Made by a program: the position numbers and the translations under genes. Shown piece after piece: positions 23,871 through 26,010 of a stretch of DNA of 26,010 nucleotides. Positions within the stretch are counted from its first letter, which is position 1; every line of letters begins with the position of its first letter. A model generated the notes under the pieces. It ran no database searches and was not told where the DNA came from. It was given only the letters and a program-made list of their open reading frames with translations. The stretch is from Muribaculaceae bacterium. Its GTDB lineage: Bacteria; Bacteroidota; Bacteroidia; Bacteroidales; Muribaculaceae. The stretch is taken from positions 1 through 26,010 of the forward strand of contig VSPE01000031.1 of assembly GCA_009775225.1 (NCBI GenBank), in the 5' to 3' direction.

Positions 23871-24704
23871 ATGAAACGCAACGATTTAGTCGACAACATC
23901 TTTCGCAAAGGAAGCTTCCTCTGCGTGGGTCTCGACACCGACATCAGGAAAATACCCGAAATCATAACAGGCACACCCGCCGAACGCATGCTCGCCTTCA
24001 ACAAGGCTATAATCGACGCCACCGCACCATACTGCGTGGCCTACAAGCCCAACACCGCATTCTACGAAAGCATGGGTGCCGAAGGCTGGCAGGTTCTGGC
24101 CGACACAGTAGCATACATCCGCGCCAACTATCCCGACCAGTTTATCATAGCCGACGCCAAACGCGGCGACATAGGCAACACCGCCGCTCTCTACGCCCGC
24201 GCTTTCTTCGAGACTATGGATGTCGACGCCGTGACTCTCGCACCATACATGGGCGAAGACTCCGTGAAGCCCTTCCTTGCCTACGAAGGCCGCTGGAGCA
24301 TTATTCTCGCTCTCACGTCCAATGCGTCGTCGTCGGACTTCGAGACCGTGAAAGATGCCAGGGACGTGCCTCTGTACGAGCGAGTGATACGCCGCTCGCG
24401 CCACTGGGGCAGCCCTATCGACACCATGTATGTAGTGGGCGCCACCAAGGCCGAGAGCCTCACCCACATACGCACCGTGGCACCGCGCCACTTCCTGCTT
24501 GTACCCGGCGTCGGCGCTCAGGGCGGCAGCCTCGAAGAAGTAGCCCGCTACGGCATGATAGACGAATGTGGCCTGCTTGTCAACAGCTCGCGAGGCATCA
24601 TATACGCATCGACCGGTGCCGACTTTTCCGAAGCAGCAGCCAAGGCTGCTGCCGAGCTTGCCGCTCAGATGAAGGAGCTTCTCAACACATGCCTGCCGCA
24701 ATGA
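23871..24704 (+). CDS. pyrF: Orotidine 5'-phosphate decarboxylase (type 2)
   Basis: 277 aa. Catalyses the last step of UMP synthesis, decarboxylating OMP in the cytoplasm. The N-terminal FLCVGLDTDIRKIP block, the substrate-binding VAYKPNTAFYE and the catalytic IADAKRGDIGNTA (Asp95, Lys97) are intact. The phosphate-binding end FLLVPGVGAQGG and NSSRGIIYAS is also complete. Length and motif spacing match the longer type 2 subfamily (about 270-280 aa) rather than the 230-240-aa E. coli type. Its stop overlaps the start of the next gene (ATGA at 24701-24704). Being downstream of prfA and a membrane protein, it is not in a pyrimidine operon here. Confidence 0.97.
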   Translation: MKRNDLVDNIFRKGSFLCVGLDTDIRKIPEIITGTPAERMLAFNKAIIDATAPYCVAYKPNTAFYESMGAEGWQVLADTVAYIRANYPDQFIIADAKRGDIGNTAALYARAFFETMDVDAVTLAPYMGEDSVKPFLAYEGRWSIILALTSNASSSDFETVKDARDVPLYERVIRRSRHWGSPIDTMYVVGATKAESLTHIRTVAPRHFLLVPGVGAQGGSLEEVARYGMIDECGLLVNSSRGIIYASTGADFSEAAAKAAAELAAQMKELLNTCLPQ

Positions 24705-25891
24705 GACGCCTCACAGCCATAGCACTCATGGCCGCACTTTCCTCAGGCGCTTTCGCACAGGAAGCGCTGTGGGGGAAGGCGCCTGTGGTATCGCCGGAAA
24801 TACACGCCGACGGCACCGTGACATTCAGGATTGAAGCGGCAAAGGCCGGCAAGGTACAGCTGACCGGCGACTTTCTGCCTGTGAAGCAGGTCGACACACC
24901 CAACGGAACATTCACCGTAAGGCCTCCGGCCGAAATGAAGCGCAGCGCCGACGGCATCTGGGAGTACACCACGGCCGATGCTCTTGCGCCCGAGCTGTAC
25001 AGCTATTCGTTTGTAGTAGACTCCATGCGTACACTCGACCTTGCCAACGTGTACGTGAGCCGCGATGTATCTACCCTGAACAATATATTCATTATTCCCG
25101 GCGAGCGCGCATCGCTGTACACCGTACACGACGTGCCCCACGGCAATGTAGCCAAGGTATGGTACCACAGCGACGCACTCGGCACCGACCGCCGCATGAC
25201 CGTGTACACTCCCCCTGGCTATGACAGCTCCGAAACACGTTATCCCGTACTCTACCTGCTTCACGGCATGGGCGGCGACGAAAACGCATGGAGCGAGCTG
25301 GGCCGCACAGCATATATCCTCGACAATCTGATAGCGTCGGGCAAAGCCACACCCATGATTGTGGTGATGCCGAACGGCAATGTGTCGCAGACGGCAGCTC
25401 CCGGCGAGACCGCCGACGGCTTTACAGTACCCACACTGCAGCGCCCCAAGACCATGGAAGGCACATTCGAGGCAGCGTTCCCCGAGATTGTAAGCTATGT
25501 CGACCGTACCTACCGAACCATTCCCGAGAAGCACAGCCGCGCCATAGCCGGACTCTCGATGGGCGGCTTCCACTCGCTGCATATATCAAAGCAGTATCCC
25601 GATGTATTCGACTATATAGGACTCTTCTCGGCCGCTATCGACCACTACACCGAACACTCCGAGGTGTACGACGATTTCGAAGGCAAGCTCGCACGCCAGT
25701 TCGCGGCCAAGCCCGCGCTCTACTGGATAGGCATCGGCAAGACCGATTTCCTCTATCAGTCAAACGAAAAATTCCGCAAGCACCTCGACTCTAAAGGCTA
25801 TCCCTATACCTACTACGAGAACGAGGACGGCCATATATGGCGCAACTGGCGAATATATCTCACCGAGTTCGTGCCACAGCTGTTCAGATAA
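24701..25891 (+). CDS. Secreted CE1-type esterase (feruloyl/acetyl esterase-like) with N-terminal E-set domain
   Basis: 396 aa from ATG 24701, chosen because it makes an ATGA overlap with pyrF and begins directly with a signal peptide (RRLTAIALMAALSSGAFA). An in-frame ATG at 24689 would add only four residues. Residues about 30-140 form an Ig-like E-set/CBM48-type domain (VTFRIEAAKAGKVQLTGDF, DGIWEYTT). The esterase domain follows: YPVLYLLHGMGGDENAWSE (about 185-205), the nucleophile elbow AGLSMGGFHS with Ser286, the likely acid Asp349 in GKTDFLY, and His378 in EDGHIWRNW. This is the layout of Bacteroidetes esterases that free ferulate or acetate from xylan; the substrate is inference. It is the last gene of the long run. 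Confidence 0.88.
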   Translation: MRRLTAIALMAALSSGAFAQEALWGKAPVVSPEIHADGTVTFRIEAAKAGKVQLTGDFLPVKQVDTPNGTFTVRPPAEMKRSADGIWEYTTADALAPELYSYSFVVDSMRTLDLANVYVSRDVSTLNNIFIIPGERASLYTVHDVPHGNVAKVWYHSDALGTDRRMTVYTPPGYDSSETRYPVLYLLHGMGGDENAWSELGRTAYILDNLIASGKATPMIVVMPNGNVSQTAAPGETADGFTVPTLQRPKTMEGTFEAAFPEIVSYVDRTYRTIPEKHSRAIAGLSMGGFHSLHISKQYPDVFDYIGLFSAAIDHYTEHSEVYDDFEGKLARQFAAKPALYWIGIGKTDFLYQSNEKFRKHLDSKGYPYTYYENEDGHIWRNWRIYLTEFVPQLFR

Positions 25892-25903
25892 ATAAACGAA
25901 AAA

Positions 25904-25938
25904 TTAAGAGGTTGTTTAACAATTAAACAACCTCTTAG
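25904..25938 (+). terminator. Terminator ending the parC-to-esterase operon
   Basis: A 15-bp perfect stem (25905-25919 with 25923-25937; arms begin TAAGAGGTTG and end CAACCTCTTA) with a 3-base loop, 13 bases after the esterase stop. No long T tract follows, but the stem is very stable. Confidence 0.7.
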
Positions 25939-25970
25939 AGGGTGTTTCATAACAATTGTTAAGAGTAACA

Positions 25971-26004
25971 AGCAAAAATGCCTCTGCTAAAGGAGAGGAC
26001 ATTT
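25971..26004 (-). terminator. Probable terminator of a minus-strand gene beyond the window
   Basis: AAATGCCTCT (25976-25985) pairs with AGAGG-A-CATTT (25994-26004) with one bulged A and an 8-base loop. Read on the minus strand it runs into TTTTTGCTTG. This suggests a convergent gene entering from the right edge. A 10-bp palindrome AACAATTGTT lies at 25951-25960. Confidence 0.5.
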
Positions 26005-26010
26005 CTAAAT

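Noticed and set aside
1..26010. CRISPR arrays, phage genes, toxin-antitoxin or defence islands, invertible promoters
   Set aside because: No regular repeat arrays, integrase or recombinase genes, or paired inverted repeats flanking promoters were seen.

Overview
The window looks like chromosomal DNA of a gut-type Bacteroidales bacterium. Seen directly: Bacteroidetes-type promoters (TTTG or TTG, about 19-20 bases, then TAnnTTTG), little sign of Shine-Dalgarno sequences, three proteins with C-terminal type IX secretion (T9SS) sorting tails, and the tail of a hybrid two-component regulator beside a GH2 glycosidase tail. The coding DNA is rather GC-rich for the phylum, so a Muribaculaceae-like host is my best guess; this is inference from style, not a database match.

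Layout. Positions 1-420 hold a strong terminator for something upstream and a tRNA-His with its own promoter. Positions 507-2525 (+) hold a thiol peroxidase (bcp), a diverged yaaA and a secreted alpha/beta hydrolase. The first two overlap (ATGA) and form a plausible peroxide-defence pair. Positions 2572-4270 (-) hold a blaI/blaR1-like pair: a BlaI/MecI repressor followed by an M56 membrane peptidase whose extracytoplasmic end is a TonB-type C-terminal domain rather than a penicillin sensor. Three near-identical AACTAA...TTAGTT palindromes lie in its promoter region. Positions 4415-12693 (-) are two giant secreted proteins (1435 and 1291 aa) built from choice-of-anchor-J and fibronectin-III-like modules, each ending in a T9SS tail.

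Positions 12953-13945 are a scar. The 3' end of a GH2 gene (-) abuts the 3' end of a hybrid two-component regulator gene (+), and both 5' ends are missing, as expected after a deletion across a divergent regulator/glycosidase pair. Positions 14033-14965 (+) encode a 310-aa secreted T9SS cargo of unknown function.

From 15104 to 25891 (+) nine genes run with tiny gaps or overlaps: a parC-type topoisomerase A subunit, a putative outer-membrane DUF3316-like protein, an S41 lipoprotein peptidase, an M23-like protein lacking its zinc ligands, a VanZ-like membrane protein, prfA, a DUF4153 membrane protein, pyrF and a secreted CE1-type esterase. The run starts at a clear promoter just after a terminator and ends in a strong terminator, so it is probably one long operon mixing information-processing and envelope genes. 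I found no CRISPR array, phage, transposase or defence system. The most unusual items are the double-truncation scar, the three-operator BlaI promoter and the M23 pseudoenzyme.
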